Assembly (NCBI GenBank): GCA_018897535.1
Contig: JAHIKO010000052.1
Span: 1 to 36,812 of the forward strand
Reading direction: 5' to 3'
DNA length: 36,812 bases
Source: Candidatus Dependentiae bacterium
Lineage (GTDB): Bacteria; Babelota; Babeliae; Babelales; UASB340
The notes under the pieces were generated by a model. It was given only the letters and a program-made list of their open reading frames with translations, was not told the DNA's origin and made no database searches. The position numbers and the translations under genes were made by a program. How positions within the stretch are numbered: the first letter of the stretch is position 1; each line of letters begins with the position of its first letter. This document shows, in pieces, positions 23,958-32,224 of this stretch.

Positions 23958-25079
23958 ATGGATGGAAAATTTACAATAGCTCAAAGAGATATTTTATATT
24001 TGTTAAATGCTATGCAGCCGATCTGCAGCAAAAAGACAACACTTGATGTTACCGAATCCATTATGTTTCAGGTTACATCAAAAGAGTTGACATTAAAATC
24101 TACAGACCTGCAAATTAGCTTGCAGTCGAGCATGGGAATAGAGAGTAACTTTGTAGAAAATTTTGATTTTTTAATTTCCGGAAAACGTATATTTGATCTT
24201 GTAAAAGAGATGGAAGGTGATATAGAGTTTAATTTTAAAGAAAATCAGGTAAGTTTAAAAGCGGGCGGGGTAAAACTTCTTTTAAATATACGATCAGCTC
24301 AGGATTTTCCACAATTTCCGGAACGAATTGAAAATTTGATGCAAATTGAATCGGCATATCTACTCGATTTATTGAATAAAGTTGCATTTTTGATTCCGCA
24401 AAATAATTCAAATGCGGCCCTCAACGGTATGCTTTTAGAGTTTACAACCGAAGGTATGTTGATGGTTGCAACCGATGGTCATAGACTTGCAAAAGTATTT
24501 ACGGGAAAATATAAATTACATGAAAATAATAAATGGTTGCTTCCAAAAAGAGCTGTTTTGGAATTAAAAAAAATATTGGAAGAATCCAGTGTAGAAAATG
24601 TCTTTTTGGGCGTTTGTGGAAATCAATTGGTATTTTCCGGAGTGAATTTTAACTTTTTTACAAAGTTAATTTCCGATCCATTTCCTCAGTATGAACCTAT
24701 TTTGGAACGTGAAGGTTTTAGAGGTGCCAGTTTGGATAAACAGGCATTTTTAAAAACACTTAAAAGAACTAGTTGTTTGCTTTCCGGTCAATTTGTCTCA
24801 ACTAATTTTAAATTTCAGCCGGGAAAACTTGCAGTAAATTTATCCAATAAAGAAGTTGGTAAAATTGATGAGGCTTTGGATCTTTCCAATTTTGAGGGTG
24901 ATGAAGTTGCAAGTAGATTTTATTCTCCTTATTTATTAAGCGGTTTACAGGCTTTTCCACAAGATAATGTTAATTTTTTTATTCAAAGTGATGCTCGACC
25001 AATTATTTTTGAAGATATTGATACTGAAAAAAATTATAGTTTTACATATTTGGTAATGCCGGTTTCATCAGGTGAATAA
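23958..25079 (+). CDS. dnaN: DNA polymerase III beta subunit (sliding clamp)
   Basis: The clamp encircles DNA and tethers the replicative polymerase. The length of 373 residues fits the three-domain family. Recognisable parts are the T-D-L-Q-I-S-L-Q segment, A-T-D-G-H-R-L-A in domain 2, S-D-P-F-P-Q-Y-E-P, and the closing Y-L-V-M-P-V that precedes the C-terminal residues. An AGAGAG ribosome site precedes the ATG, and a TATAAT at 23931-23936 may be the -10. recF follows after 21 bases; dnaA is not in the window. Confidence 0.96.
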   Translation: MDGKFTIAQRDILYLLNAMQPICSKKTTLDVTESIMFQVTSKELTLKSTDLQISLQSSMGIESNFVENFDFLISGKRIFDLVKEMEGDIEFNFKENQVSLKAGGVKLLLNIRSAQDFPQFPERIENLMQIESAYLLDLLNKVAFLIPQNNSNAALNGMLLEFTTEGMLMVATDGHRLAKVFTGKYKLHENNKWLLPKRAVLELKKILEESSVENVFLGVCGNQLVFSGVNFNFFTKLISDPFPQYEPILEREGFRGASLDKQAFLKTLKRTSCLLSGQFVSTNFKFQPGKLAVNLSNKEVGKIDEALDLSNFEGDEVASRFYSPYLLSGLQAFPQDNVNFFIQSDARPIIFEDIDTEKNYSFTYLVMPVSSGE

Positions 25080-25100
25080 AATAATTTTTAGTAAAAATTT

Positions 25101-26213
25101 GTGATTATAAAAAATTTAAAGCTCAAGAATTTTAGATGTTTTTCTAATTTTGAACTTTCTTTTGATAATAAATTTGTTTTACTTGAGGGTAATAATGGTT
25201 CGGGAAAGACGTCTATTCTTGAAGCTATTTATTACGCTTGTTATTTGCGCTCGTTTCGAGCAGGACACAAATATGATTTGGCTAATTATTTGAGCGATCA
25301 TTTTTTTTTACAAGTCGACTTTCAAGAGATTGATAATAGTTTAAGTGATATACAAATTGGCTTGTCAAAGAATGGTCAAAGAAGTGTAAAGTTAAACAAA
25401 AATAATATATCAAGTGTAAAAGAAATAATTTTAAGATATAAAGTTATTGCATTGACCGAAGATGATTTGCAACTTATTGTTGGTGCTCCCGAATATAGAA
25501 GATCTTTTTTAAACCAGTCGTTATTTTTACTGGAACCGGATTTAATTGGATATTTTAAAGATTATAAAAAAAATTTAGAACAACGTAATAGATTTTTATT
25601 TTTAAATTCGAATAAAGATATTACAGGAAAAATTTTAGACGAGCTTTATAGTTGGACAAAACAACTTTGGGAAAAATCTAATTTTTTGCAAAATAAGAGA
25701 TTGCTTTTTTTACAAAATATTGAAACTCAAATTAATATTTTTTTAAAAAAATATTTTAGTACTGTAGAGGCTCAGTTGTCTATAGAATTAAAATACATGA
25801 AAAAAAATATTGGTGAGTATCAAGAATTTGATAATTTTTGGCAAAATTACAAAATAAATTTATTAAGTAGTGAGCAACGGTGGCAAAGAAGTTTATTTGG
25901 TGTGCATTTGGATGATTTTTCAATAATTTTTAAAAATAAAAATGCGAGGTTCTTTGCATCGAGAGGTCAGCAAAAGCTAATACTTTTTTTATTAAAGGTT
26001 GTTCAACTTACTAAAATTCAAAACCAAGATGTTGGCGTTTTATTGTTGGATGATTTTATTACAGATTTTGATATTGTAAAATTAAATAGTGCAATTAATT
26101 TACTTGCCGATCAAAATTTTCAATCGTTTATTACATCACCAATAAAAGATTTTATTGAATTTAAACTTGAAGCGTTTAGTAAGTTTGATTTTAAAATTTA
26201 TTCTTTAAATTAA
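25101..26213 (+). CDS. recF: DNA replication and repair protein RecF
   Basis: RecF is an SMC-like ATPase that loads RecA with RecO and RecR at gaps. It has 370 residues from GTG 25101; no clear ribosome site is seen, so coupling to dnaN is likely. Walker A GNNGSGKT lies at 30-37, followed by I-L-E-A-I-Y-Y-A. The ABC signature A-S-R-G-Q-Q-K-L lies near 288 and Walker B V-L-L-L-D-D-F near 313, with D rather than the usual S-E-L-D after it. The order dnaN-recF is a classic replication cluster. Confidence 0.95.
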   Translation: MIIKNLKLKNFRCFSNFELSFDNKFVLLEGNNGSGKTSILEAIYYACYLRSFRAGHKYDLANYLSDHFFLQVDFQEIDNSLSDIQIGLSKNGQRSVKLNKNNISSVKEIILRYKVIALTEDDLQLIVGAPEYRRSFLNQSLFLLEPDLIGYFKDYKKNLEQRNRFLFLNSNKDITGKILDELYSWTKQLWEKSNFLQNKRLLFLQNIETQINIFLKKYFSTVEAQLSIELKYMKKNIGEYQEFDNFWQNYKINLLSSEQRWQRSLFGVHLDDFSIIFKNKNARFFASRGQQKLILFLLKVVQLTKIQNQDVGVLLLDDFITDFDIVKLNSAINLLADQNFQSFITSPIKDFIEFKLEAFSKFDFKIYSLN

Positions 26214-26396
26214 TAGACTTTAATTATTTTTGTATTATCCTAAAAAACTTACTTATTCTTTTTATATAAACAGAAATTATATAAAAAAAGATCTGTGTAA
26301 AAATTTAGCTTTTTTGACAAAAAACGCAGTTTTTGCATTTCAGACTGTAATTTTTATTTAAATCTAATTATTTTTACAAATTAATTAAAAAAGCAC

Positions 26397-26425
26397 TTGA
26401 TTTTCTATTCGAACAGGTTTAGTAT
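26397..26425 (+). promoter_or_regulatory. Promoter for the small RNA downstream of recF
   Basis: TTGATT (26397-26402) is followed after exactly 17 bases by TAGTAT (26420-26425). The expected start, about 26432, coincides with the first base of the 26431-26478 hairpin. Confidence 0.5.
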
Positions 26426-26430
26426 ATGGT

Positions 26431-26556
26431 TACTTGCTTGATATAGTAAAGTGTAAGAGTCTTTCTATTAAGCAAGTATTTTAATTAGCTTCATTACTAC
26501 TCTCCTTTCTCCTTTTTTCCGCCATATGGGTTTTACCTGTATGGCGGTTGTTTTTT
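26431..26556 (+). ncRNA. Probable small regulatory RNA with pyrimidine-rich anti-ribosome-site region
   Basis: A promoter places the 5' end near 26431. TACTTGCTT (26431-26439) pairs perfectly with AAGCAAGTA (26470-26478), and an inner ATAG-t-AAAG/CTTTCTAT stem lengthens the hairpin. A single-stranded pyrimidine tract with two CTCCTTT-like copies (26500-26518) follows, complementary to GGAG-type ribosome sites. The intrinsic terminator at 26519-26556 ends it. The length of about 125 nt and this layout are those of trans-acting sRNAs. No known family is recognised. Confidence 0.5.
26519..26556 (+). terminator. Intrinsic terminator
   Basis: CCGCCATA (26519-26526) pairs with TATGGCGG (26540-26547), followed by TTGTTTTTT. 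The preceding T-run (26513-26518) would let it act in the other direction too. Confidence 0.85.
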
Positions 26557-26616
26557 GGTTAAAACCTCAAAAAACGAGAAAATTTGACGTTTTTATTGGT
26601 TTAAAAGATATGATTT

Positions 26617-26648
26617 ATCCCCCGAGGAAATTCGGGGGATTGTTTTTT
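26617..26648 (+). terminator. Second intrinsic terminator downstream of the sRNA
   Basis: ATCCCCCGA (26617-26625) pairs with TCGGGGGAT (26632-26640); the loop is six bases and is followed by TGTTTTTT. It stands 60 bases after the first one, giving tandem protection of the cysteine-rich gene from read-through, or ending a further short transcript. Confidence 0.85.
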
Positions 26649-26799
26649 AAAGGCATTCATTTATTCATTCAAAAATATTCCGTTGATTGGTTCTGAATTA
26701 TTAAAAAAATATAATTGATTTTTTACAAAAATATTTATTAACCTACGCACAGTGTTATAAAATATTCTATTTTTTATGGGTGAGTAGAAAGGGAAGTAA

Positions 26800-27453
26800 A
26801 TGAATTATAAAATAATTCTAAAAAATATAGTATTAATTTTTGTTGTATCTTTAAATATTAATTTAGCAGCTATGGATAAACCAATTACTACTGAAGAGTT
26901 GGCATATAAATTAATTAAAAATTATAATAATAATGAAACAAATAAAGAAATTTTTAAATTATTAAAAGAATTGGATATTTCTATAGATAAATTGGGTGAA
27001 ATTTTTAATTTCATGGATAAAAATGAAAAAAGTACTGAAATAAAAAATGAAGACATTAATGCAATAATGGTAAAATATGAAAAATATTTATCCTCTATAA
27101 ATACTGATAAAACTTCAACAAATAGCGATAATGAAGATAGCGATGACAGTAATGATGAAGAAAGCAGTAATAACAGGGATAAAGTGGCAAGAGAAAATAA
27201 TTTTAATTATTTGACCCAACAGGCAGGATATTGGATGGGTTATGAAGAACAAGAAGGTTCAAGTTGTTGTAAATGCTGTGATGAAGGTTCGTGTTACGAA
27301 AACTGTGGAGAATGTTGTGATGACTGTGGTGAATGTTGCGAAAATTGTTGTTTAGGCTCATTCGCATGTGGCCTTATTGGGTGTTATTGTGGTACATGTT
27401 GTTGCTGTTGTAATTGTTGTGGTACATGCAAAGATCCACGCGAAAATTGGTAA
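26800..27453 (+). CDS. Secreted protein with a C-terminal cysteine string
   Basis: 217 residues. ATG has an AAAGGGA ribosome site. A signal peptide (1 to about 25, ends L-A-A then M-D) is followed by a helical, Lys/Glu-rich part (25-105) and an acidic Ser/Asp/Asn stretch (about 108-130). The last 60 residues hold 24 cysteines, including a run of five and several Cys-Cys pairs. The segment C-G-L-I-G-C-Y-C (about 186-193) followed by a Cys run and N-C-C-G-T-C-K closely resembles the palmitoylated string of eukaryotic CSP/DNAJC5 (C-G-L-L-T-C-C-Y-C..., F-N-C-C-C-G-K-C-K, from memory). No bacterial family is recognised. Metal binding or disulfide-rich structure are alternatives. Confidence 0.8.
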   Translation: MNYKIILKNIVLIFVVSLNINLAAMDKPITTEELAYKLIKNYNNNETNKEIFKLLKELDISIDKLGEIFNFMDKNEKSTEIKNEDINAIMVKYEKYLSSINTDKTSTNSDNEDSDDSNDEESSNNRDKVARENNFNYLTQQAGYWMGYEEQEGSSCCKCCDEGSCYENCGECCDDCGECCENCCLGSFACGLIGCYCGTCCCCCNCCGTCKDPRENW

Positions 27454-27590
27454 ATAATTTTTAAAAAAGAGAGATTTTATTTTTTCCGTTTTTTAATTAA
27501 TTTTTAATAAATTTTGAATTTGTAAATATTTGTTTATTTTTTAACATAATAATTATTATCGGAAATGATGTTAATTTTTTGAATAGAAGC

Positions 27591-27630
27591 AAGAAACAAA
27601 GTCTGGTGCCAGACTTTGTTTCTTTAATAT
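27591..27630. terminator. Bidirectional terminator between the cysteine-string gene and ruvC
   Basis: A perfect 16-bp stem (27591-27606 with 27609-27624) closes on a two-base centre, so the practical loop is four to six bases. T-rich sequence follows on the plus strand and a weaker run on the minus strand (27575-27580). It lies between convergent genes. Confidence 0.8.
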
Positions 27631-27633
27631 TTT

Positions 27634-28158
27634 TTACAATTTTTTTAGCATCTCATTTTGATTACTTTTCCAAACTCCACATATAGAAATTGCTATAGCA
27701 TCCGTAACGTCCTGTTTTTCAATTTTGCCAAATTGATTAAGTTTAGGAAACATAGCTAATATCATCAACGCTACTTGGTCTTTACTAGCTCCCCCAAAGC
27801 CGGTCACGCTACTCTTTACTTCACGAGGGGCGAATTCATATATTTTTAAGTTATTTTGGCTTGCCAAAAGGTACAAAATACCTCGTAAATAGCCCAATTT
27901 TAGAAATGTTTGTGCGTTTTTGCCCAAAAATGAGGTTTCCAAAGCTATATCCGTAACTGCTAATTTTTCTATTTTATCTTTAAAAAAGCCATAAAATATT
28001 CCAACGCGTTCAGATAAGCTTTTTTGGCTACTCATCTTTAAATAACCATAATCAAGAATAATTGTACGTTTTTCTTCTTTTTTTAATATTGAATACCCGG
28101 TTACCGAAAAACCGGGGTCTACACCTAATAAAATCACCCTTTTCTCCCTTTTATTCAT
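27634..28158 (-). CDS. ruvC: Holliday junction resolvase RuvC
   Basis: RuvC is a dimeric endonuclease that cuts Holliday junctions with RuvAB. The 174 residues include the RNase H-like acidic residues Asp14 (G-V-D-P-G), Glu74 (A-L-E-T), Asp150 and Asp153 (D-V-T-D-A-I-A-I). The junction-binding P-R-E-V-K-S-S-V-T-G-x-G-x-A-S-K-D-Q-V motif is intact. ruvA and ruvB are not adjacent in this window; the neighbours are secreted-protein genes. Confidence 0.96.
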   Translation of the reverse strand: MNKREKRVILLGVDPGFSVTGYSILKKEEKRTIILDYGYLKMSSQKSLSERVGIFYGFFKDKIEKLAVTDIALETSFLGKNAQTFLKLGYLRGILYLLASQNNLKIYEFAPREVKSSVTGFGGASKDQVALMILAMFPKLNQFGKIEKQDVTDAIAISICGVWKSNQNEMLKKL

Positions 28159-28271
28159 ATAGTTTTTTAAAAATATTCTATCGCTTTTAAAGCAATATAA
28201 ATAGTGTAGAATATAAATCCCAGTATTTATTATCTATTTTTTAATAATTAAAAAAATTAAAGAGGTTATAT

Positions 28272-28547
28272 ATGAATTTTAAATTAAAATTACTTTTATT
28301 AACAGTCTTCAATGTTTTCATAAAAAGCCAGGCTATGGCACCATGGCAGGTATTAGATTTGCAAAGAACAAAAGCTCTAACCGAATTAAGAGCAGAAATT
28401 AGTAAGATGAAACGTAACTATAATGATGAAAAAGATACCAATCGTTATATAGAACTACATTCTGTATTTAAAAAAATCGAAACCTATGAAAAATTAAATG
28501 ATAACATTAAACTTGCTGAAAAATTATTAAATCAAGAGAATAATTAA
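28272..28547 (+). CDS. Small secreted J-domain-like protein without HPD
   Basis: 91 residues with an AGAGG ribosome site. The signal peptide covers 1 to about 21 and ends S-Q-A before M-A. The mature part reads like a J domain: P-W-Q-V-L-D-L (expected P-Y-E-V-L-G-L), A-L-T-E-L-R-A-E-I-S-K-M-K (helix II), Y-N-D-E-K-D-T-N where Y-H-P-D-K-N-x-N is expected, then F-K-K-I-E-T-Y-E-K-L-N-D (helix III, expected F-K-x-I-x-x-A-Y-E-V-L-S-D). The HPD tripeptide that stimulates Hsp70 has become N-D-E, so Hsp70 activation is not expected. The gene overlaps nothing and is 16 bases before the next secreted-protein gene, which has a nearly identical 5' end. Confidence 0.65.
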   Translation: MNFKLKLLLLTVFNVFIKSQAMAPWQVLDLQRTKALTELRAEISKMKRNYNDEKDTNRYIELHSVFKKIETYEKLNDNIKLAEKLLNQENN

Positions 28548-28563
28548 TTTAAAAGGATTATAT

Positions 28564-29118
28564 ATGAATTATAAATTAAAATTATTATTATTCGCAATAT
28601 TACTTAACAGTTCACCGCTAATCCAAGCAATGGATAGTAGTGACTATGAAACATCTTCTGAATACTCTTCTGAAGAGGAAACAACTCCACACTTTTTAAA
28701 TGAAGTAACTGGCGATAATCAATCCCCGGTAAGACGTCACAGAATTTTTGGTCGTAACGAAAACGAATTTGAAATACTTTTTAATAACGCTGATCAAGAA
28801 GACGAATTCAACGCACCTGAAATTCTACCTACATTAGATGATATTGAGCAAAGATTAAATGAACTCAGAACAGGTGACGGATTCAATTTTCAGAATAGAG
28901 ATATCCGCAATGAAGTTGAAAGATTAATTAATCAAAGAGAAAGAATAGTTAGAGAAAATAATCGTAGAGAAAGAGAAATTCGACCTATTGAAAACCTATT
29001 CGAAAACGAGCTATTCGATTTAAACGGCCCAATTAGAGAAGATGAAGCTCAAGAAATTTTGGGTAGACAAATTGATGGTCCTGCATTTGAATTTGAAAGC
29101 GACGAAGATAAAAGATAA
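28564..29118 (+). CDS. Secreted acidic protein of unknown function
   Basis: 184 residues; AAAGGA ribosome site. The signal peptide (1 to about 23, ends I-Q-A before M-D) is nearly the same as in the preceding gene. The mature protein is strongly acidic, with Ser/Glu runs near 25-40 (S-S-E-Y-S-S-E-E-E), then an Arg/Glu/Asn-rich helical stretch (about 100-145) and an acidic end. I recognise no domain. Its position in a tandem pair, its terminator and its signal peptide suggest a secreted factor co-expressed with the J-domain-like protein. Confidence 0.7.
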   Translation: MNYKLKLLLFAILLNSSPLIQAMDSSDYETSSEYSSEEETTPHFLNEVTGDNQSPVRRHRIFGRNENEFEILFNNADQEDEFNAPEILPTLDDIEQRLNELRTGDGFNFQNRDIRNEVERLINQRERIVRENNRREREIRPIENLFENELFDLNGPIREDEAQEILGRQIDGPAFEFESDEDKR

Positions 29119-29147
29119 TTTAAAAATTACAAATTATTTTATAAAAA

Positions 29148-29176
29148 AGAGACCTAAAAATTAGGTCTCTTTTTTT
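29148..29176. terminator. Bidirectional intrinsic terminator
   Basis: AGAGACCTAA (29148-29157) pairs perfectly with TTAGGTCTCT (29161-29170) around a three-base loop, with T7 on the plus strand and an A-run (T on the minus strand) before it. It serves the acidic-protein gene and the convergent LRR gene at 29199. Confidence 0.9.
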
Positions 29177-29198
29177 GTTTTATTTTTATTAAATTAAA

Positions 29199-30254
29199 TT
29201 AATTTTGGCTTGACGATCCACTGACTCCAAGAATTTTCATTAACTTTTCATTCCTCTTAAATTCATCAAGACCTGTATACTCTTCTTGTATATTTAGAGA
29301 TTCTCTCATTAATTCATTTTCTAAATAATCAAATTTATCTTGAATATATTTAACAGCAGCATCGCGATTTTCTATATTATGATCAGCTAGTTCTTTTTTG
29401 TATTCAGCACCTAAATATGTCAATTCTTTATTTTGCAGTGAATTATACCATTCAATTATTAGTGTATTATTTGAATTAGTAAGTGTATTAATCGAATGAT
29501 AAGCATTGTTAATTATTTCTTTATAATTATTTTCATTCATTTCATCATTTTCAATCATTCTTTTTAGATTATTTATAGCACATAGCTCCATTGTAAAATA
29601 TATATTTTCTTTAAGTTTATCATTATTAATAAGGTTAGATAAAATAAATAAAGACGTAAGTTTGCAATTTTTATTCTTTAATGCATTTGTTAAAGTTATT
29701 GCTCCTTTATCTTTAATTTTGTTATTATAAATAATTAAAGAAGTAAGTTTACAGTTTGGATCTTTTAATGCTTTTGCTATGGCATGGGCTCCTTTAGCGC
29801 TGATTTTGTTTCCTCCAATATCTAAAACAGTAAGCTTACAGTTTCGGTTTTTTAATGCTTCTGATAAAGCTTTTGCTCCGGCATCACCAATATTGCTAGA
29901 ACTAATTTTTAATTCAGTAAGATTACTTTTTGGTAATACTTCAGCTATGTACTGTGTACCCACGCTACCAATATTAGATGTCTCAATAATTAATTTAGTA
30001 AGCTTACAATTTGAATCTACTAAAGCACTTGCTATAGATTTAACTTTTTCAGGTCCAAAAGATTCCGATCCATAAATATATAATTTAATAAATTTGTTAT
30101 ATTTCCTTGTTATTATTTTATTAATAGCATCATCAATAGTGTCGAAGAATTCTTCATTTCCATTAACATTCATCAACATTATAGAATCTGCTGATAATGT
30201 ATTAACGCTACATAAAAGCATGACTGCTAAAACTATCTTTTTAAAATTTTTCAT
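29199..30254 (-). CDS. Secreted leucine-rich repeat protein
   Basis: 351 residues; ATG 30254 with an AAAGGGGA ribosome site. The signal peptide (1-22, ends L-S-A) is nearly identical to that of the LRR protein at 1-679, as is the repeat type C-K-L-T-x-L-x-I-x-x-N-K-I-x-x-x-G-A. About five repeats span residues 60-205; a helical Asn/Glu-rich region without recognised domains follows to the C-terminus. The DNA of the repeats is close enough to that of the first LRR gene to allow recombination between them. The gene follows dnaB by 39 bases on the same strand, an unusual setting for a secreted protein. Confidence 0.85.
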   Translation of the reverse strand: MKNFKKIVLAVMLLCSVNTLSADSIMLMNVNGNEEFFDTIDDAINKIITRKYNKFIKLYIYGSESFGPEKVKSIASALVDSNCKLTKLIIETSNIGSVGTQYIAEVLPKSNLTELKISSSNIGDAGAKALSEALKNRNCKLTVLDIGGNKISAKGAHAIAKALKDPNCKLTSLIIYNNKIKDKGAITLTNALKNKNCKLTSLFILSNLINNDKLKENIYFTMELCAINNLKRMIENDEMNENNYKEIINNAYHSINTLTNSNNTLIIEWYNSLQNKELTYLGAEYKKELADHNIENRDAAVKYIQDKFDYLENELMRESLNIQEEYTGLDEFKRNEKLMKILGVSGSSSQN

Positions 30255-30293
30255 AAAATTTTCCCCTTTGAGTTATTAAAATTTTATAAATCT

Positions 30294-31679
30294 TTAATAC
30301 TCATCATTATTCAAATCAGAAAAGTGTGTAAATTCACCTTGAAATTTAACATTAAAAGCCCCAATAGGGCCGTTTCTTTGTTTGCCAATAATTATTTCAG
30401 CATGGTCGGGATTTTCCGTTTCCGAATTATAAACAACATCTCTATAAACAAAAAATATGACATCACCATCTTGTTCTATAGCACCCGATTCTCTTAAGTC
30501 TGAAAGCAATGGGCGTTTATCCATTCTACTTTCAAGCGAACGAGATAATTGTGAAAGTGCCAATACCGGAATATCCAATTCTTTGGCTAAAGCTTTTAAA
30601 GAACGAGATATTGTAGAAATCTCTTGAGTTCTATTTTCATAATTTCCGGAACCGTTTATAAGTTGCAAGTAATCTATTACTATAAAATCTATTTTAGATT
30701 TTGCCTTTAGCTTTCTGGCTTTAGCTCTAAGCTCCATAATATTAAGTCCGGGGCTGTCATCTATAAAAATTTTTGCCTCAGCCAATTGAGCTGCACTATT
30801 TGTAAGCTGCATCCACTCATCCGATGTAACGGATGCATTTCTAATTTTTGTATTTGAAATTCTTGATTGTGACGCCAAAAGTCTCAATACCAATTGTTCA
30901 GAAGACATTTCAAGCGAAAAAACGCCTACCGCAAATCCTGCCTTCCAAGCATTTATAGCCATATCCATAGCAAGAGCCGTTTTACCCATTGACGGTCTGG
31001 CTGCTAAAATTAGCAAATCACCCTTTTGCATCCCACACGTCATACGATCAAACTCTGTAAATCCTGAAGGAACGCCTGTCACACCCTCTCGAGAAGATTT
31101 CATCTGGGCCAAATTTTTAAATGTTCGTTTTAAAAGTTCATCCATTTTTAGAAACGTTGGGGGAACCAATTTATTGGAAATTTGAAAAATTTTTTTTTCA
31201 GAACTGTCTAAAACCGCATCAATCTCTTTAATATCTTGGTCGTAACAAGTTGAAATTATTTCTGAGGCAGAATTTATTAAATCTCGCAAAATAGATTTAT
31301 CTTTAACGATTTTTGCATGTTGAATAATCATACCGATTGCCGGTATGTTTTCTTGTAATTCAATCAAATAAACAAGTCCGCCTGCAGACTGAAGCTGCTG
31401 TTTCTTTTCAAGAGAATCTTGTAACACTAAAAGATCCAACTGATGATCCCCCTGTCCAACTTCGAGCATTGTTTCATATATTATTTGATGGGATCTATCA
31501 TAAAAATCTAAAGGTTTTAAAATATCGCTAACAAGCGTAAGATTATTTCCATTTAATAAAATAGCAGCCAGAACAGCTTTTTCGGCATCCAAATTTATAG
31601 GTAAATTTTTATTTAAAAAACTAGTTGTCTGGGTAGAACCCTTATTTTTGTTTTTAAAATTTGCATTATACCCAGACAC
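30294..31679 (-). CDS. dnaB: Replicative DNA helicase
   Basis: DnaB is the hexameric helicase that unwinds the fork and binds primase. The 461 residues start at GTG 31679, with AGGAT seven bases upstream. The N-terminal collar domain (about 25-130) begins N-L-D-A-E-K-A-V-L-A-A-I-L-L. Walker A A-R-P-S-M-G-K-T lies at 227-234, S-L-E-M-S at 255-259, Walker B V-I-D-Y-L-Q-L at 334-340, S-D-L-R-E-S-G-A-I-E-Q-D near 393-404, and the Arg-finger segment G-K-Q-R-N-G near 432-437. No intein. It follows rplI by 25 bases, a widespread order. Confidence 0.97.
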   Translation of the reverse strand: MSGYNANFKNKNKGSTQTTSFLNKNLPINLDAEKAVLAAILLNGNNLTLVSDILKPLDFYDRSHQIIYETMLEVGQGDHQLDLLVLQDSLEKKQQLQSAGGLVYLIELQENIPAIGMIIQHAKIVKDKSILRDLINSASEIISTCYDQDIKEIDAVLDSSEKKIFQISNKLVPPTFLKMDELLKRTFKNLAQMKSSREGVTGVPSGFTEFDRMTCGMQKGDLLILAARPSMGKTALAMDMAINAWKAGFAVGVFSLEMSSEQLVLRLLASQSRISNTKIRNASVTSDEWMQLTNSAAQLAEAKIFIDDSPGLNIMELRAKARKLKAKSKIDFIVIDYLQLINGSGNYENRTQEISTISRSLKALAKELDIPVLALSQLSRSLESRMDKRPLLSDLRESGAIEQDGDVIFFVYRDVVYNSETENPDHAEIIIGKQRNGPIGAFNVKFQGEFTHFSDLNNDEY

Positions 31680-31704
31680 AGTAACATCCTAACTAAATAA
31701 AAAT

Positions 31705-32145
31705 TTAGGCTTCAATAACCTTTACTATAAATTCAGGTTTTAATTTTGAAGAAAGCCTAATTATAACTTTATGTTCCCCTATTGTTTTAATAGATTTTAC
31801 AAATTCAATCTGTTTTCTATCTACAACAATCTCTTTTTCTTTTAAAAGAGCAACAATTTCATCCGGACCAACGGAACCATAAAGTTTTCCTTCATGAGAC
31901 TTTTCTTTAATAACCAAGTGCAAATTACTTATACGTTCTGCAAGCATAGCTATTTTGCTATTTAATATTTTTGCTTCAGTTTTTACTTTTACAATTTTAT
32001 TTTCATAAAATTTTGTATTTGCATCGGTAACTTTTACAGCCAATTTTCTTGGAATTAAAAAATTTTGCCCAAATCCGTCGGAAACTTTTACAATAGATCC
32101 AGCCATACCAACAGATTCTACATCTTTTAATAAATAAACGTTCAT
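31705..32145 (-). CDS. rplI: Large ribosomal subunit protein bL9
   Basis: 146 residues, normal length. The N-domain reads V-Y-L-L-K-D-V-E-S-V-G then G-F-G-Q-N-F-L-I-P-R-K-L-A, the family signature. A connecting helix and the C-domain with L-Y-G-S-V-G-P-D-E-I follow. A GAAAGGG ribosome site precedes the ATG. It lies between lnt and dnaB on the same strand; bS6 and bS18, its usual partners, are not here. Confidence 0.96.
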   Translation of the reverse strand: MNVYLLKDVESVGMAGSIVKVSDGFGQNFLIPRKLAVKVTDANTKFYENKIVKVKTEAKILNSKIAMLAERISNLHLVIKEKSHEGKLYGSVGPDEIVALLKEKEIVVDRKQIEFVKSIKTIGEHKVIIRLSSKLKPEFIVKVIEA

Positions 32146-32224
32146 AAAACCCTTTCAATGTACAATTAAACAGGTAAAAATATAACACAAAAAAAAACAT
32201 TCAAGAAGTTGAAATTCAGATATT

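Larger units (their letters stand above)
26214..26799. other. 586-bp intergenic region after recF with RNA signals
   Basis: No coding frame is convincing here. The first part (26214-26396) is AT-rich with only an AT hairpin near 26255-26290. Then come a good promoter (26397-26425), a probable small RNA to 26556, and a second terminator at 26617-26648. The last 150 bases are the AT-rich upstream region of the cysteine-rich gene. I looked for DnaA-box clusters and found none. Confidence 0.5.

Noticed and set aside
26214..26799. Replication origin next to dnaN-recF
   Set aside because: No cluster of DnaA boxes or 13-mer repeats seen, and dnaA is absent; the region is better explained by an sRNA and terminators.
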